DNA of 64,000 bases, taken from Anastrepha obliqua (Eukaryota > Arthropoda > Insecta > Diptera > Tephritidae). Positions within the stretch are counted from its first letter, which is position 1, and every line of letters begins with the position of its first letter. The notes below the pieces were generated by a model, which had not been told where the DNA came from, made no database searches, and worked only from the letters and a program-made list of their open reading frames with translations. The translations under genes and the position numbers were made by a program. Location: assembly GCF_027943255.1 (NCBI RefSeq), contig NC_072897.1, forward strand, positions 45,978,044-46,042,043, given 5' to 3'. Shown in pieces: positions 30,800 to 43,066 of the stretch.

Positions 30800-33175
30800 G
30801 CGTAAAGTAATATGCAGAAAACAGCAACAAGTAGGTTATAAAAAATTCTGTCCCGGACACATTTCGAAGGCATTAACCGGGGCAGTGAACACCTTTAAAC
30901 CATTTAAATCACCGGGTCCAGATGGATTATTCCCGGTCCAAATACAACATTCACTCAATTATATTATGGAGTGGTTAACGGCTATATTCAAGGCTGCTCT
31001 GAAACTTAAAAGTGTCCCATCAGTATGGAAAGAAGTAAAAGTTGTCTTTGTTCCTAAAGCTGGAAAAAGTTCACACACAACACCCAAGGATTTAAGGCCA
31101 ATTAGCGTATCCTCTTTTTGCTAAAAACATTAGAAAAAATAATAGAACAGCATATCTCACAACATGCGTACTGTAAAGGGAAATCTACTGTAACAGCACT
31201 TAACTCAGTTGTCATAGAAATCGATAAGTCAATTTATAATAAAGAATTCACACTGGTAGCCTTCTTTGCTATCGAGGGCGCGTTCAACTACATCCTACCG
31301 GATACCATAATTGTTGAAGTTGAGTTCATCAAAAACATGCTCTTGAGCAGATTTGTGTTCGCAACCCTAGGGACCTCAAAGATCAAGAAAAAAGTTAGTA
31401 GAGGAACACCTCAAGTCGGTGTGCTGTCCCCTTTCCTATAGGTGCTGGCATTAAACTCCTTGCTAAAAAGCCTAGAGAAGAAAGAAAAACACGTCGGAGC
31501 ATATGCGGATGACGTTGCATTGGTAGTAAGAGGGAAATTTCCAAATACACTTAGAGAAGTCATGCAAGATTTACTAAACATGGTTGAAAACTGGTCAAAA
31601 GCAAATGGGCTAAGCGTCAACCCCAATAAAACTGAACTCATCCTATTTACCACGAAACATTAAATTTCAAATATAGCTCCCCCGACTCTAGGTGGAACGG
31701 CACTGTCATTTAGTGATTAGGCCCGCTACTTAGGTCTAATACTAGATAGAAAACTAAGTTGGAAGGCAAATGTCGAAGATAGAGTAAAAAGAGCGACAAT
31801 AGCACTCTACTCTTGTAAACAGCTGATAGGACTAAGTTGGGGTCTTTCCCCATCTATCGTATATTGTCTTTACACAGCAGACCAATCCTTACATACGGCA
31901 TACTAGTATGGTGGGCGGCTTTAGATAAGCTATATATTAAAAGGACCATGGTATATGTACAAAGAATGGCCAGTCTTTGCATCTGCGGGGCGCTTAGGAC
32001 TACATCCATAGAGGCACTAAGTATTATGCTTAAGCTTTTACCAATATGTAGAGCAATTCGGTAAGCAAACAGCTGCCAAAGCAGCTCTTAGACTAAGAGA
32101 AATCGGCCTACTCAGAACGAACCAACGAGGACACTCTTAAATTTTAGAAAAATTCACCTGCATTCCTGGCACAACGGATTTCTGTAAGACCAAGGATAAC
32201 AACTTAAATAAATCCTTTGTCACAGTATTTCCTTCCAAAGAGGAGTGAGATAACGGGCTTATTGTTAAGAAAAATGATATAAACATCTACACAGATGGGT
32301 CAAAACTAGACAACAAAGTAGGTGGAGGTCATTTCGCCTACCTGATCATTGCAGTGTATTTCAGGCGGAAGTCATAAAAGAGGAACTTACGGTAATAAAA
32401 ACCAGAGTATTGTCCACAAATGAAGTCTTCATTTTCTCGGACAGTCAATCGGCAATAAAAGCGCTTGAATCTAAAACACACTCGTCAAAAAAAGTTTTAG
32501 AATGTTTTAAACTTCAAAATGACGTATCTAAATGCTACAAAGTTCACCTTATATGGGTGCCAGGCCACAAGAATATAGCAGGAAACTGCAAGGCGGATGA
32601 ACTTGCTCGAACCGGTACAACGCTCGATCTTCAACCGGATAAGACACTGATACCCATGCCTATAGCCACTTGTAAATTACTTATAGACAGGGAAGCCATC
32701 AAAAAGGTAAATACAAGCTGGCAAAACCTCACAACATGCGAACTAAGCAGACAGACATGGCCGAACTGGAAGAACGGTCGATGGGAAATTTTGTTAAGCT
32801 TTAACAGAGAAGCTATAAGAAAAAAGATAGGGGTATTAACTGGTCATTGTTTAATAGGCAGCCACGCTAGAAAGTTAGGACTCCTGTGCCTCGATTTCTG
32901 TAGAAGCTGTCTCAATACAGAAGAAGAGGAAACAGTCAAACACCTTTTATGTGAGTGTGAAAGCTTAACTATGAGAAGACTGCGCACTCTCGATACAGCA
33001 TTTTTAACCGATGTAGCGGACATAACCTATCTAAAACTAACGAATCTCTGCTCGTTTATTAAAGTTACCGGATGGTTTGAAAAGGAACACGTAGGGTAAG
33101 GATAAGCTCCAGTGGTATCACAGTGGACCTGCGAAAGGTCTAAGTGTGTCTTAACGACAACCACCCAACCTACTT
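30800..33175 (+). mobile_element. LOA-like non-LTR element, second copy, 5'-truncated
   Basis: The first part (30870-31440) reads as reverse transcriptase (SPGPDGLFPVQIQ; FVPKAGK; LRPISVSSF). Then come YADDVALVV near 31500, NPNKTELILF and GLILDRKLSWKA. RNase H starts near 32280 (INIYTDGSKL) and continues in a 229-codon frame (32410-33099) with FIFSDSQSAIKAL and HLIWVPGHKNIAG, then a terminal Cys/His block (CLDFCRSC, then HLLCEC). About six stops in the first half, none in the last. The 3' end (gctccagtggtatcacagtgg ... ccacccaacctac) looks like the family's 3' UTR, finishing near 33172. Confidence 0.82.
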
Positions 33176-33365
33176 CGAAGACATTATTTTTTGTTTTCTG
33201 ATAGTACGTATATATTAAATTTATATATTCGTTTACGTATGGGGTTCTCCAATTGATAAAAAGTGCACAAGAACATATGTACAAATATAGTTGCAAAATT
33301 AGAAACTTACACTGCAACAGGAGTGCGACTTATTTGGATGTTACTACATATACATTCAGCCTTCG
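33176..33365. other. Spacer
   Basis: AT-rich DNA with no gene recognised. Confidence 0.35.
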
Positions 33366-33560
33366 GAGCCCAAAGTTGTTTAAGTAAATTATGAAACAAT
33401 TTTGTTGAGTTTTCTTAATTCATAATTTTTGGCACAATGCTGTGCTTATGAATGTGCGCTGGATTCCTTGAGAATTTTTAGGGTATCGTAATATTTTTTC
33501 TGGTTCAAATGCACGAATTACATCATTGGCACATTACACAAATACACCGAACTTGAATGC
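33366..33560 (+). repeat. Dispersed repeat family B, copy 2
   Basis: Matches 45430-45600 over its length (aaattatgaaa-aattttgttga, then cataatttttggc, then gtgcgctggattcctt) and more weakly 340-450. Not recognised as a known family. Confidence 0.6.
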
Positions 33561-34016
33561 ACCAATGACCTACCCTCTAAAAATTAACTTTTGCAAATAC
33601 TATGTAAAAAATCTCAACAAGATCTAGCATTTATTTTATTACGTTAAATTTTGTTTATTAATATAGTTATTGCGTAAACAATATTGAACACTTATCGGAT
33701 ATAGCTTGTTACATACATATGCACTTCACATTGACCCATCAAACATTAAACAGTTTATTGCATTCGTGAAATGTGACATGCACTTGAATTCAACAAAAAC
33801 AACACAACTATTAACTTTCGTTTAAGTCTTCTTGAGTTACCATAAATCATTGTTAATGTAAGCAAAACCTTCTTTTACTATTTTTGCCTTTAGGAAAACA
33901 AAAAGAATTGCAGAAGGCAAAATTGAACCAAAACGGTTGGTTTAATTTAATAGATAATATATTTGAAAATAAATATTTTGTTTTTAATCTAAGTCTGAAA
34001 GCTTAGAAGATACAAG
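33561..34016 (+). repeat. Putative left LTR and flank of a gypsy-like relic
   Basis: The stretch ends immediately before a tRNA-Ser-type primer binding site, so its last few hundred bases should be an LTR. I could not find a convincing second copy; a possible relative lies in the AT-rich DNA at 37080-37320. Boundary at the left is unknown. Confidence 0.35.
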
Positions 34017-34030
34017 TGGCGCAGTCGAAG
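34017..34030 (+). promoter_or_regulatory. Primer binding site (tRNA-Ser type)
   Basis: TGGCGCAGTCGAAG matches the PBS of the 17.6/297 group of gypsy elements, which use a serine tRNA. It fixes the orientation of the relic that follows. Confidence 0.75.
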
Positions 34031-34930
34031 TGAAACGGATCTCGTTTTTTTTTAATAAATGATAAACTATTATTTCTGAAGAAATTAATAATACCAAAAA
34101 ATATATATAAAAGTTGAAGTGATGTTATGTTCGAATATAAAATAGTAAAAGACATAAAATAATTTAGTCCAAAACTTGATGCAACGCAATAAAATCTTCA
34201 TCCGCAGACAGGAAGCGGAGTTGAAACAACTACAACTGCAACTTCATTATTATTCAATATGTATATACCGTTTAGAAATTACAATCCATACATTAGTATA
34301 GAAATTTGCTCACTTGAACACAGCGACTTAGAAATTTGTAAAGAGGGTAATAAGCTTTCAGCAACCCAGGAAATTAAACATGAAATAATTACATCTGCTG
34401 ATAGAGCTGTATATTGAAAAAATTATGGGTACCCACAAATTCACGAGGAAGAAATTAAAATAAAAATTAAAGAATTGTTAGCGCAAAACATAATTAGTCA
34501 TTTGTGGGTAGTGCAAAAGAAGATCGAGAATTCTGCCATCCAAAAATGGCGAATTGTTGTAGATTACCGGAAGCTAAATGAAATTACTATTAATTATAAA
34601 TTTAAAATTCCCAATATGAAAGGAATTCTTGATAAATTAGGCAAAGCCCAACCGTTCTCTTCTATTGATCCTGTCAAAGGTTTTCATCAAATTGTGGTAG
34701 ATGAAAATGACAGAAAAATCCGCCTTTTCTACAAGCTATTACGAAGTTATAAGAGTGCCATTTGGGCTTAAAAATGCTCCTTCGACTCTTCAGCGACTTG
34801 TGAATTCAGTGCTTCATCAATATATTATATGTATAAATGAAATTTAGACGACATCTTTATATTCAGTACTTCTTTATCAGAACATATACAAATGTGTTTA
34901 TATATATATATATATATACATATATTTCAT

Positions 34931-34970
<40 letters not shown>

Positions 34971-36370
34971 ATATATATATATAAATTTCAAACTTTGAAA
35001 AAAGCAGGATTAAAAATTGAAATTGATAAATGTAGCTTCTTAAAGAAGGAAACTGAATTATATACAAACACATACACCGAAAGGTGTTAAGCCAAATCCA
35101 GCTAAAGTCGAAATAATTAAAAAAATTAAAACTTCCGTCAACACAAAAGCAAATGAATTCCTTTTTAGGAAGAACTGGTTTCTACCGAAAATGTATAAAA
35201 GACTATTCTAAAATAGCTTACCCCATCGCCGCTTATTTAAAGAAAAATGCTGAAATCAAAATAAAAATAATAAAAAATCATAATAAAAATCTAAATTATA
35301 TTATACTCGTACCTTTCGAAAAACCAAATTTTAAAAGTGCTTAGCTTATCACTGACGCCAGCAATTTTGCTGTTGGTGCGTTTTTGATCCAAGGTGGTCG
35401 TCCTGATTCATTCGCATCAGGAACACTAAATGATCATAAAAATAATTATTCCACTACTGAAAAAGAGCTATTGGCAATAGGGTGAAGAGTCAATTACTAC
35501 AGACCTTATTTTTTTGGAAAAGAGTTTGATCTCCAAACCGATCATCAAGTGGTGGTGAAGTGGTTGTAAGCCAAGAGCTCGGGTAAAGACAAAAACCCGA
35601 GATAACAAAGATGTCTGGTTCAAGTAGAGGAATACGACGTCAAAATGGATTGCATTGCGAGCTAAGAAAATAAATTAACAGATTTCTTCAGCCGAATTAA
35701 TTGCGAAAAGTGTGAAATATTTCTAGAAGTTTAATCCAACCATTCCCTTGAAGCCATACATTCTCAGGCAGAGAATTTCAATGATCATTTTTCTAGTTTA
35801 ATTAATAGTAAATAGGTTCAGAAACCAAGTCATTTTAGTAAATAATAAGGATGTCAAAGTCATAGAAATTTTCAAAAATAAAAGAATCTTTATCGATAAA
35901 CAAGATATTGATTCTGATAGTGTAACCAAAATAGTCCTTCTACAAATTACAGCGAATTCTAACTAACTACCATTGGTAAGATGTAGATTTTTTAGCACAG
36001 AACATCCAGGACGAAAGCGAGCTAAAAAGCAAATATCTCTGATTCCTAAGTACGAAACTGGGCATTGTGGAATACTAACGAGGGCATGAAACACAAGGTT
36101 TATCATCCTCAACTAAAAATTAAAATACGTGAAATTATAAATAACTATGACGTATGCTATGGAGGAAAATATGATATAAATTCAATAAAACATAAATTTC
36201 ATTTAATCTAGTCTTCTACTTCAATTAATAAAATCGTTCATATCGATACTTATGTAAATAGTAAATACTCATTTATAATTTTTCATGACGAATTATCAAA
36301 ATATGCATTTCTCTATGAAGGAATCAATTTGATTTCGTTGAAGGAATTTAATAATATTCTACCGAAAATT
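34031..36370 (+). pseudogene. Gypsy-like retrotransposon pol relic
   Basis: Different from the errantivirus at 5-15 kb. gag is essentially lost. Reverse transcriptase begins near 34470: WRIVVDYRKLNEITINYKFK, then SSIDPVKGFHQIVV, then LDDIFIFS near 34845. A (TA)n expansion interrupts it. RNase H shows [15 protein letters not shown] near 35345 and LQTDHQVVVKWL near 35530. The integrase zinc region (near 36090-36160, INNYDVCYGGKYD) and core start (HIDTYVNSK) follow, then the sequence stops at a SINE fragment. Many stops and frameshifts; long dead. Confidence 0.82.
34893..34985. repeat. (TA)n microsatellite
   Basis: Two long TA runs with interruptions, inside the reverse transcriptase of the relic. 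Confidence 0.95.
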
Positions 36371-36401
36371 TCAACTAATTACACAGTTGGTATACTTTTG
36401 G

Positions 36402-36518
36402 ATGCCGATTTGTGGAACATCAAGACGCACACCACAAATAGGAGGAGGAGCTCGGCCAAGCACCCAAAAAGGGTGTACGCGCCAATTATATATGTATATA
36501 TACATACATATATATATA
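36402..36518 (+). mobile_element. SINE 3'-tail copy with target duplication
   Basis: Contains caccacaaataggaggagg and aagggtgtacgcgccaatta, the tail of the tRNA-derived SINE, and ends in a TA-rich run. The words tatacttttggatg before (36388-36401) and after (36518-36531) form a 14-bp duplication. The homologous unoccupied site is at about 1900-1925. Confidence 0.82.
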
Positions 36519-36800
36519 TACTTTTGGATGATTTGCTTTTACTTTTACTTTACTTTTTTTAATGATATTTTTTTATTTTATTGAATAAGTCACGGAATGT
36601 GAAATAATTCAAAAAGAAAGATTTATAAATGAAATGAAAAGTAAATATAAAAAAACATTAAAAAGTACCTGTAGCTAGCCCACAGCGTTAGCATTCTTTT
36701 TTCCTAATTACAAACGAATTTTACTCAATTGCTGTTAAATGTTGAGTATATTGCTGTTAACTTTTGGTGAAAAATGGGTCTGTGGTGATAAGTGTTCGTG
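36519..36800 (+). repeat. Dispersed repeat family C, copy 2
   Basis: Matches 1900-2100. Shared text includes cagcgttagcattctt, tacaaacgaatttt, and gttaacttttggtgaaaaat, with small differences. Confidence 0.6.
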
Positions 36801-37600
36801 GAACGAGAACGAGTACTCCTCAAAATTCTATGCGTTCCTGTCATTCAGACTTCTCTATACATTAACGTTCTCTGTAATTTGAGAAAGCAAACGTAACATA
36901 AGAAATCTATGTACATTTATTAAAAAGCTCACTCAAATCTCAGGTTCATAGTTGTAGCCTCCACTGTATTCGAAATATAAAAAGAAACTATATAATAAGA
37001 ATATAAGCATACATATAGTACATAAGTATTTTTTCACACTTCCTTTATTCAATCTTTACTGCTCTATAAGCAATTGCAATTAATTATTAAAAAGACCGAT
37101 GAACCATTTTTCCAAGAATTGCAAATTGAATATTGTAAATGTTCTCAAGTAATCATAATTTTGTTGTAAACAAAATTAATAAACGACTAACGAATTATTA
37201 AGCAATTATTAAATTTCCAAAGAACCAATATATGTATTGTAAAGTAATCAAATATTTATTGTTAACAAAATAAATTAAGTATAAATAAGAAAGTTTAAAG
37301 AAATAAAGTTTAGTTATCAGTGATGAACTCAACCAAACTAAAACCCAAGTGTTTTTTTATCAGGTAAAAACCTGTTTTTCTCCACCACACCGCATCCGTG
37401 AATCAATATCTTAATGCTAGTGGATATTCAGTGTTGAATATCAAATATGCATCCAAAATTTCATAGAGGTCAAGAAAAAGTGTTTCAGTCTAGAGTTTTA
37501 GTTAGTTTTTACGTCATTGTAGTAAAGTGTTGTGCCCGTCCTAGTCGGGTGTATTTGTGCGTGACTAAAAATGTTGTCACCTTTCTCTCAAAATAGGAGT
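36801..37600. repeat. AT-rich region with an imperfect ~110-bp direct duplication
   Basis: Between about 37085 and 37285 two stretches run in parallel: gaaccatttttcc...gttgtaaacaaaat and gaaccaatatatg...gttaacaaaataa. Several AATAAA signals follow near 37270-37310. It could be LTR material of the gypsy-like relic. No gene. Confidence 0.35.
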
Positions 37601-37604
37601 GAGA

Positions 37605-38065
37605 CTATGTTTATAGACAAGAATAATAGAGAAGGAGATTGCACCTTCCGAGTTCGCCGTGTCGTAAGAGTCCATCAATAAACAAGCAAAAGGAAGGCGC
37701 ATTACTTGTTTGGGAAGAAGAAGAGTAGGCGAAAGATATGGAAACAACCAAACATGAGACATTATACGCACACACACATACTTTCTAGCCACGGCGTTCT
37801 CCGCATAAAAACGCCAAAAAATGCATTTGGAGGCTTTACATTCATTTGTGCTTTAACAATTTAACACGCGGCACTTCGTTTGCATTAGTTTGTTTAGTTT
37901 TAATCTCACAAATCACAATATTACCAATCCATTCACTGAATTTTCACAAAAATCCAATTTCGCCTACTTTTGTTTGTTTTGCATTGCAAAGAGAGTAAGA
38001 GTAAAGTAACTGTTTTTTAATGGCGCCACCTTCAGTACTCAATTCGCCTTGGTGTGTAGGTGTGT
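37605..38065 (+). repeat. Dispersed repeat family A, longest copy
   Basis: Its left half matches 1-235 in the same orientation and its right half (from about 37796) matches 45600-45876 inverted, including gtaactgttttttaatg and tccattcactgaattttcac. No product recognised. Confidence 0.65.
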
Positions 38066-38700
38066 GTGAACTTTCATTCAGATAGGAACCAATATTCGCA
38101 CTATAAGCACAACCTTCTGAAATATCTCGATGCCACAAGGGTGATAATATGTGCTGAAGAGTCTTCTGCTTGTTAATGAAAGTTCGATCAAGTTCAGTTG
38201 TATAAGAAAATATCCCGGGCAAAGACACCTAATTCTCTTTTTATACGATAGATGCGTTCCCAAAAAAATTCGTGAAAACAGAGAATTAGGTGAAAAAAAT
38301 ATCAAAAAATGCTTTCTAGAGTTCCCTTAAGAATTTATTTCGTACTTACACATTTTAATTCATTAAATATGTATGTTGTAAGGAATACATTATATTATTA
38401 AACGGCGAGAGAAATATCTCACTCTATTTGCTCTATTAGATTCAAGAAAAATTCATAAAATAATAAAAAACGTGTTAAAACTAAACTATTTTTGTAAAAC
38501 AATTGTTTTCTCTTTAACTCGTTTCCTTAGGTTTCAGCAGCACACGAATAGCCACATGGCCGTAAATAATCGTTGTTTACGGAATAACGGATAGACTCTT
38601 CAATTTTTATTAGTTTTGTATATAGATAAATTGCCCACACATACATACATCAAAGCAGTTTTCATAACATATGTATTAATATACTTTTATTTATTGCATC
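38066..38700. other. Unassigned, possibly unique DNA
   Basis: I see no transposon motif here. It may be host intron sequence upstream of the exon-like segment at 38709. Confidence 0.3.
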
Positions 38701-38708
38701 TTTTCTAG

Positions 38709-38792
38709 GCATACACCATCTGTATATTCGGCAGCATCTAGTTTTAGAAGTCCCTATCCCTCCACATTGCCTATCAATACAACATTATCAAG
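38709..38792 (+). other. Exon-like segment, 84 bp (candidate host exon)
   Basis: A pyrimidine-rich acceptor (gcatcttttctag) precedes it and AAG/GTAAAT follows, giving an 84-base exon divisible by three. In one phase it reads HTPSVYSAASSFRSPYPSTL and continues PINTTLS, a Ser/Pro/Thr-rich composition unlike transposon proteins. One of the other two phases is also open, so chance is not excluded. I cannot name the gene. Confidence 0.35.
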
Positions 38793-39040
38793 GTAAATTT
38801 ATTCACATAAACACTACCATAAAATTTAAAAAATCTGAGATGCCGGGGCTTAACATCAGTTTTATGTTTTCTCTATAATCTATGAATCTCATAGTTAACT
38901 GTTCTATAGTGAAACACATTGGACCCTGCTTCAGCATATGACGCGGCAACTAGGATACAGTAGAACTAGCCCCCTTCATAAGGCGTTGAAATTATCAGAG
39001 AAAAATGTTGTTTGCTTAGAACATTTTACAGATACAATTT
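38793..39040. other. Spacer
   Basis: No feature recognised. Confidence 0.3.
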
Positions 39041-39044
39041 TTTT

Positions 39045-39480
39045 TTACATTTCTGAGACAAATCTGTATAAAAAGCCACTTTGAGAGCAGGTGCGTAGGA
39101 CTGATTGCAGAATTTTTTGTCGGCATTTAGCCTTTAGCAAATCTGCCCATATTTCGCATCCGCATAGAAGAATCGAGTTCATCGTGTCCATTAAAAGGTT
39201 TCGCTTGCTCTGAGTTGGACCTCCAAGGTTTGCCATGAGCTTACTTAACATGCCGCTTACTTTGGCAGTTTTTGCGGCAGTATGATTTATGTGCGCTCAG
39301 TAACTTAGTCTTGCGTCTAATTGCACTCCTAGGTACTTGACTTTGTCGATAAAGTGTTGCCGAGTACTTGCATATCTACTTCTAATGTTCCAAGTACATA
39401 GTTATTTCAGCTGCAATATCGTCTGTTTATCCAACTAGATGCACATTCTCAGGCATCTATATTCGAAGAATTTCATCGTA
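39045..39480 (-). pseudogene. R1-like non-LTR reverse transcriptase fragment
   Basis: On the minus strand, KYLGVQLDARL-like text near 39340 leads to AKVSGMLSKLMANLGGP, SKRNLLMDTMNSILLCGCE and IWADLLKAK, the thumb region typical of R1/jockey-group elements. It is cut off on both sides, and the part nearest 39480 is a poor match. Confidence 0.7.
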
Positions 39481-41107
39481 GCTTATATTCCAAAGTTCAG
39501 GTCCGAGTATTGAGTAAGAGTTAGCAAGTGGCGAATAGATGAAGCAACTGGTATAAAAGAACAGAACATACAGTGAATCCAAAAAGTATTGGCACACTCT
39601 CAGTGCTATAACTTTTCTTCTATTGAAAGTATAAAAAAATAGAAAACGGTATTTTGTAAATGTATTTATTTATTACGTATCTGAACAAAAAAAATTAATT
39701 TCGACTTAGGTTTACAAGCTTAATCTGGGAAAGTAAAATAAAGCACAAATTCACATCAAAAAAGTATTGGCACAGGTAGAGTAATCAGTTTGCTCCATTG
39801 CAGCTGTAACTCGTTAATACTTTGTGGGTCCTCCTTTAGACTGAATAACGGCCTGAAAACGTCTCTTCATAACATTTATCAGATTTGAAGTTTCGAAAGG
39901 TGTTATTTTATTCCATTCAGCTATTATTGCCTCTTTTTGAGAATCCTTTGACGTTCTGTGGTGGGATCGTATCTCCCGTTCCAGAAGATGCCACACATGC
40001 TCAATAGGATTTAAGTCCGACGATTGGGGGGTGATTTAAGCTGTTTGCAATGGTATATCGACCACTCCTGCACAAGATAAGATGAATTTTTTGGTTCATT
40101 ATCATGTTGAAATTGCCAAATTGTCCCATTAAGGCCCAGTTTCTCGACACTTGCACTTAAATTTTCCTTAAGAATGTCGCGATACACATGTTTATCCATT
40201 GTTTCATCCTCCAAACCATCACATTTCCTCCACCGTGGTTTAATGTTTTGAGCAGGTTGTTCTCTTGAAGCTCTTTATTTGGCTTTCGTCAAATCTTTTG
40301 TGCTCCATCTGACCCAAATAAATTGAATTTTGATTCATCACTAAATATGGTGATGTTCCAAAAAGCGTCGGGCTTCTGTTTCTTATTTACTTTCGAAATG
40401 AAGGGTTTACGTCGAGAAACCCGGCCGTGATACCCAGCCATAGGGTATTCCAAACAGTTTGATTGAAATTGATTTTAAATGAATTTTGCAGGGTCTCACT
40501 GTGGGCCAGAAGACCAAAAAATTTGGCCAAAAGTCATTGAAAGATTTTTCAAAATGCAATATAGTATCATCATATAGATAAGTGAAAGTAGTTATTTTGT
40601 AAATGTTATAAGTTTTAATGAAATATTTAAGCTTGTATAATAAGTTAATATAAGTGTAAGGCTTAAATGATCACCATATAGCTATTGTTCTAAACTGTCA
40701 CTGTTTTACTGATATGTAGTATTTGTCATTAATTATATTGCATTTTCTCATTAGTTGCAATCATGTAGTATGTGAAAATAGTCAATAGCTGAAAAAATAA
40801 ATCTGATGTTAGAAATATTGAGAATAATTGTGAAAAATTTTGTTTTTTTACTACTTGTTAATACGCCGATTGAGCATTGCGCAAAACTCCAGAAGCTATT
40901 AACAATTTCTTTACATTAACGTCTTCAGTAGTTCATGTGTAACAAGCTAAAGGTGCGGTTTGCTGCGGTTTTTCATTTTCTTTTTAAAAAAAAATGAAGT
41001 TTTACTGATCTATGCGTGAGTTGACTGTATATCAATCATTTGCCAATAGGGTGTAAAAAGTTAACCAAGTATTAAGAGTCACACAATTTTAACTTATTTA
41101 ATTCATA

Positions 41108-43066
41108 ATGACTTCATTGAAGAAAAAAGAGGTTCTTCAAATTATGTTAGGTAATAATGACATGAATATAACCGTTGATTCAATTTTAACTAAAATTGGT
41201 ATCAATAAATCAGATGTAGGTTGTAAAGCATTGGAACGCTTGAAAAATGCTTTAAATAGTTTAAAGTCAAAAAGAAATGCAAAATATCAGCATTGCAGTA
41301 GGAAAATAGCTGTCTTTGAGTCACAAAATTCAGAGTGGTTAGATTCTGAATTTACTATTCCTGACTTAGACCTCACAGCTAAAATAAGTAAGACTGAAAT
41401 ACTTAAAAGAGGTCGTCCATCGCTCGATTTTGCAGAAAAATCTACTAGATCGAAAAGACGAGAAGTGTCTAAAATCAGTGAAGAACATGATAATGATCGT
41501 CAGAAACTATTAATGGCTACTAGTCATGCGGCACGAGTTTCAGGGGAAGCAGATTTGCAATCGGTACGTAACGAACTTTCAAAAAGCGAGGAACAGGCTA
41601 AGAAAATTAGAAAAATAATGACAACACCTTTTCCTACAATAGAAAAGAAAAGCCCAGAAGTGGCTTTAGCATTTCTTTTCGATAATTCTATGTCTAAACA
41701 AGTCTATCAGAATATGCGATTAGCGACCAAATATAGTGGAGCAGACATTTGGCCTGTGTATAATGCGATTAGAGAAGCCAAAGAAAAGTTAAGACCGTCG
41801 AAAGAGTCAATTGAAATTTCTGAAACGTTAGCTGAAGTATCACTTCAAGAACTTTTAAACCACACGGTGAATATAATAATAGAACTACAAAGAGAAGTTT
41901 TACACTGTCTTATTCAAAAAACTAAAATTACTGAGCTCAAAACTGTTCTGATGTGTTCTTGGAGATTTGATGGGAGTAGTGGGCATTCGCCTTACAAACA
42001 AGGTTATGATAGTGTCAATGAGAAACAGACTCCTACAGATGAAAATCTGTTCGTTACTACACTTATCCCCTTAAGGTTATCAAGTGAAGTGGATGTAATT
42101 TTGTGGAATAATGTTACATCTCAATCTCCAAGATTTTGTCGCCCTATTCAAATTCGATACGCAAAGGAGTCAACAGAAGTAATTCTTGCCCAAAAGACGG
42201 CCATCGAAGAACAAATTCTGAAATTACAAGCCTTTGAAATTTTGATTGAAGGCTGTCGTCTTAAAGTACAATATACATTATTAATGACTTTAATTGACGG
42301 TAAGGTATTAAATACGATCACCAACACGCCATCCATGAAAACTTGTGCTATCTGTCATCCTGTTCCTAAACAATTTAACGATCTATCTAATGTAAAGAGT
42401 GTGAAATTTATGCCTCATGAGGAGTCACTGTTACATGGAATCAGCCCTTTGCATGCCTGGATAAGAATTTTCGAATTTTGCTTACATGTTTCTTATAAAT
42501 TGGTTATCAAAAGATGGGATGCCAGAGGCGCTAAGAATAAAGAACAGGTAGCATTAAGAAAACAAGAGGTGCAATCAATTCTGTGGGGAAAAATGGGACT
42601 CAGAGTGGATAAACCAAAGCCTGGAGGAAGTGGTACCAGCAATGATGGAAACACAGCTCGCAGGGCATTTAAAGATAGTAACCTTTTGTCTGATTGCCTT
42701 GGTCTTAATCACGAATTGCTTCAACGTTTTAAGGTAATTTTAATTAGCCTCTCTTGTCATCTTCCTCTCGATTCAAGTCGATTTGAAGAATTTTGCACCT
42801 CTACTGCAAAACTGTATGTCTCCCTCTATTCGTGGTACCCTATGTCTCAAACGGTTCACAAAATTCTTATTCATAGCGGAGAAATAATAAAAAACAGCAT
42901 CTTACCGGTAGGTATGCTCGGAGAAGAAGCATCTGAAGCGAGAAATAAGGACTACAAAAAATTTAGACTCCAGCATAGTAGAAAGCATAGTAGGATGGCA
43001 AATTTGGAAGACTTGTTTTGTAGAGCTATGGACACCTCTGATCCTCTTTTATCGAGCTTAGGTTGA
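41108..43066 (+). CDS. Transib (RAG1-like) transposase
   Basis: 652 codons from ATG with no internal stop. It should bind the CACWGTG termini, make hairpin-type double-strand breaks and insert the element. Seen along the protein: a basic N-terminal region (RGRPSLDFAEKSTRSKRRE about 100); the first catalytic Asp in FDGSSGHSPYKQ at about 288; the second in LIDGKVLN at about 397; a zinc CxxC in KTCAICH at about 413; LLHGISPLHAWIRIFEF at about 441; GGSGTSNDGNTARRAF at about 507; and the catalytic Glu in GEEASEARNKD at about 606. These match the D, D and E order of Transib and the RAG1 core. The TGA at 43064 is followed by about 79 more in-frame acidic codons, so the natural C-terminus may be longer. 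Confidence 0.92.
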   Translation: MTSLKKKEVLQIMLGNNDMNITVDSILTKIGINKSDVGCKALERLKNALNSLKSKRNAKYQHCSRKIAVFESQNSEWLDSEFTIPDLDLTAKISKTEILKRGRPSLDFAEKSTRSKRREVSKISEEHDNDRQKLLMATSHAARVSGEADLQSVRNELSKSEEQAKKIRKIMTTPFPTIEKKSPEVALAFLFDNSMSKQVYQNMRLATKYSGADIWPVYNAIREAKEKLRPSKESIEISETLAEVSLQELLNHTVNIIIELQREVLHCLIQKTKITELKTVLMCSWRFDGSSGHSPYKQGYDSVNEKQTPTDENLFVTTLIPLRLSSEVDVILWNNVTSQSPRFCRPIQIRYAKESTEVILAQKTAIEEQILKLQAFEILIEGCRLKVQYTLLMTLIDGKVLNTITNTPSMKTCAICHPVPKQFNDLSNVKSVKFMPHEESLLHGISPLHAWIRIFEFCLHVSYKLVIKRWDARGAKNKEQVALRKQEVQSILWGKMGLRVDKPKPGGSGTSNDGNTARRAFKDSNLLSDCLGLNHELLQRFKVILISLSCHLPLDSSRFEEFCTSTAKLYVSLYSWYPMSQTVHKILIHSGEIIKNSILPVGMLGEEASEARNKDYKKFRLQHSRKHSRMANLEDLFCRAMDTSDPLLSSLG

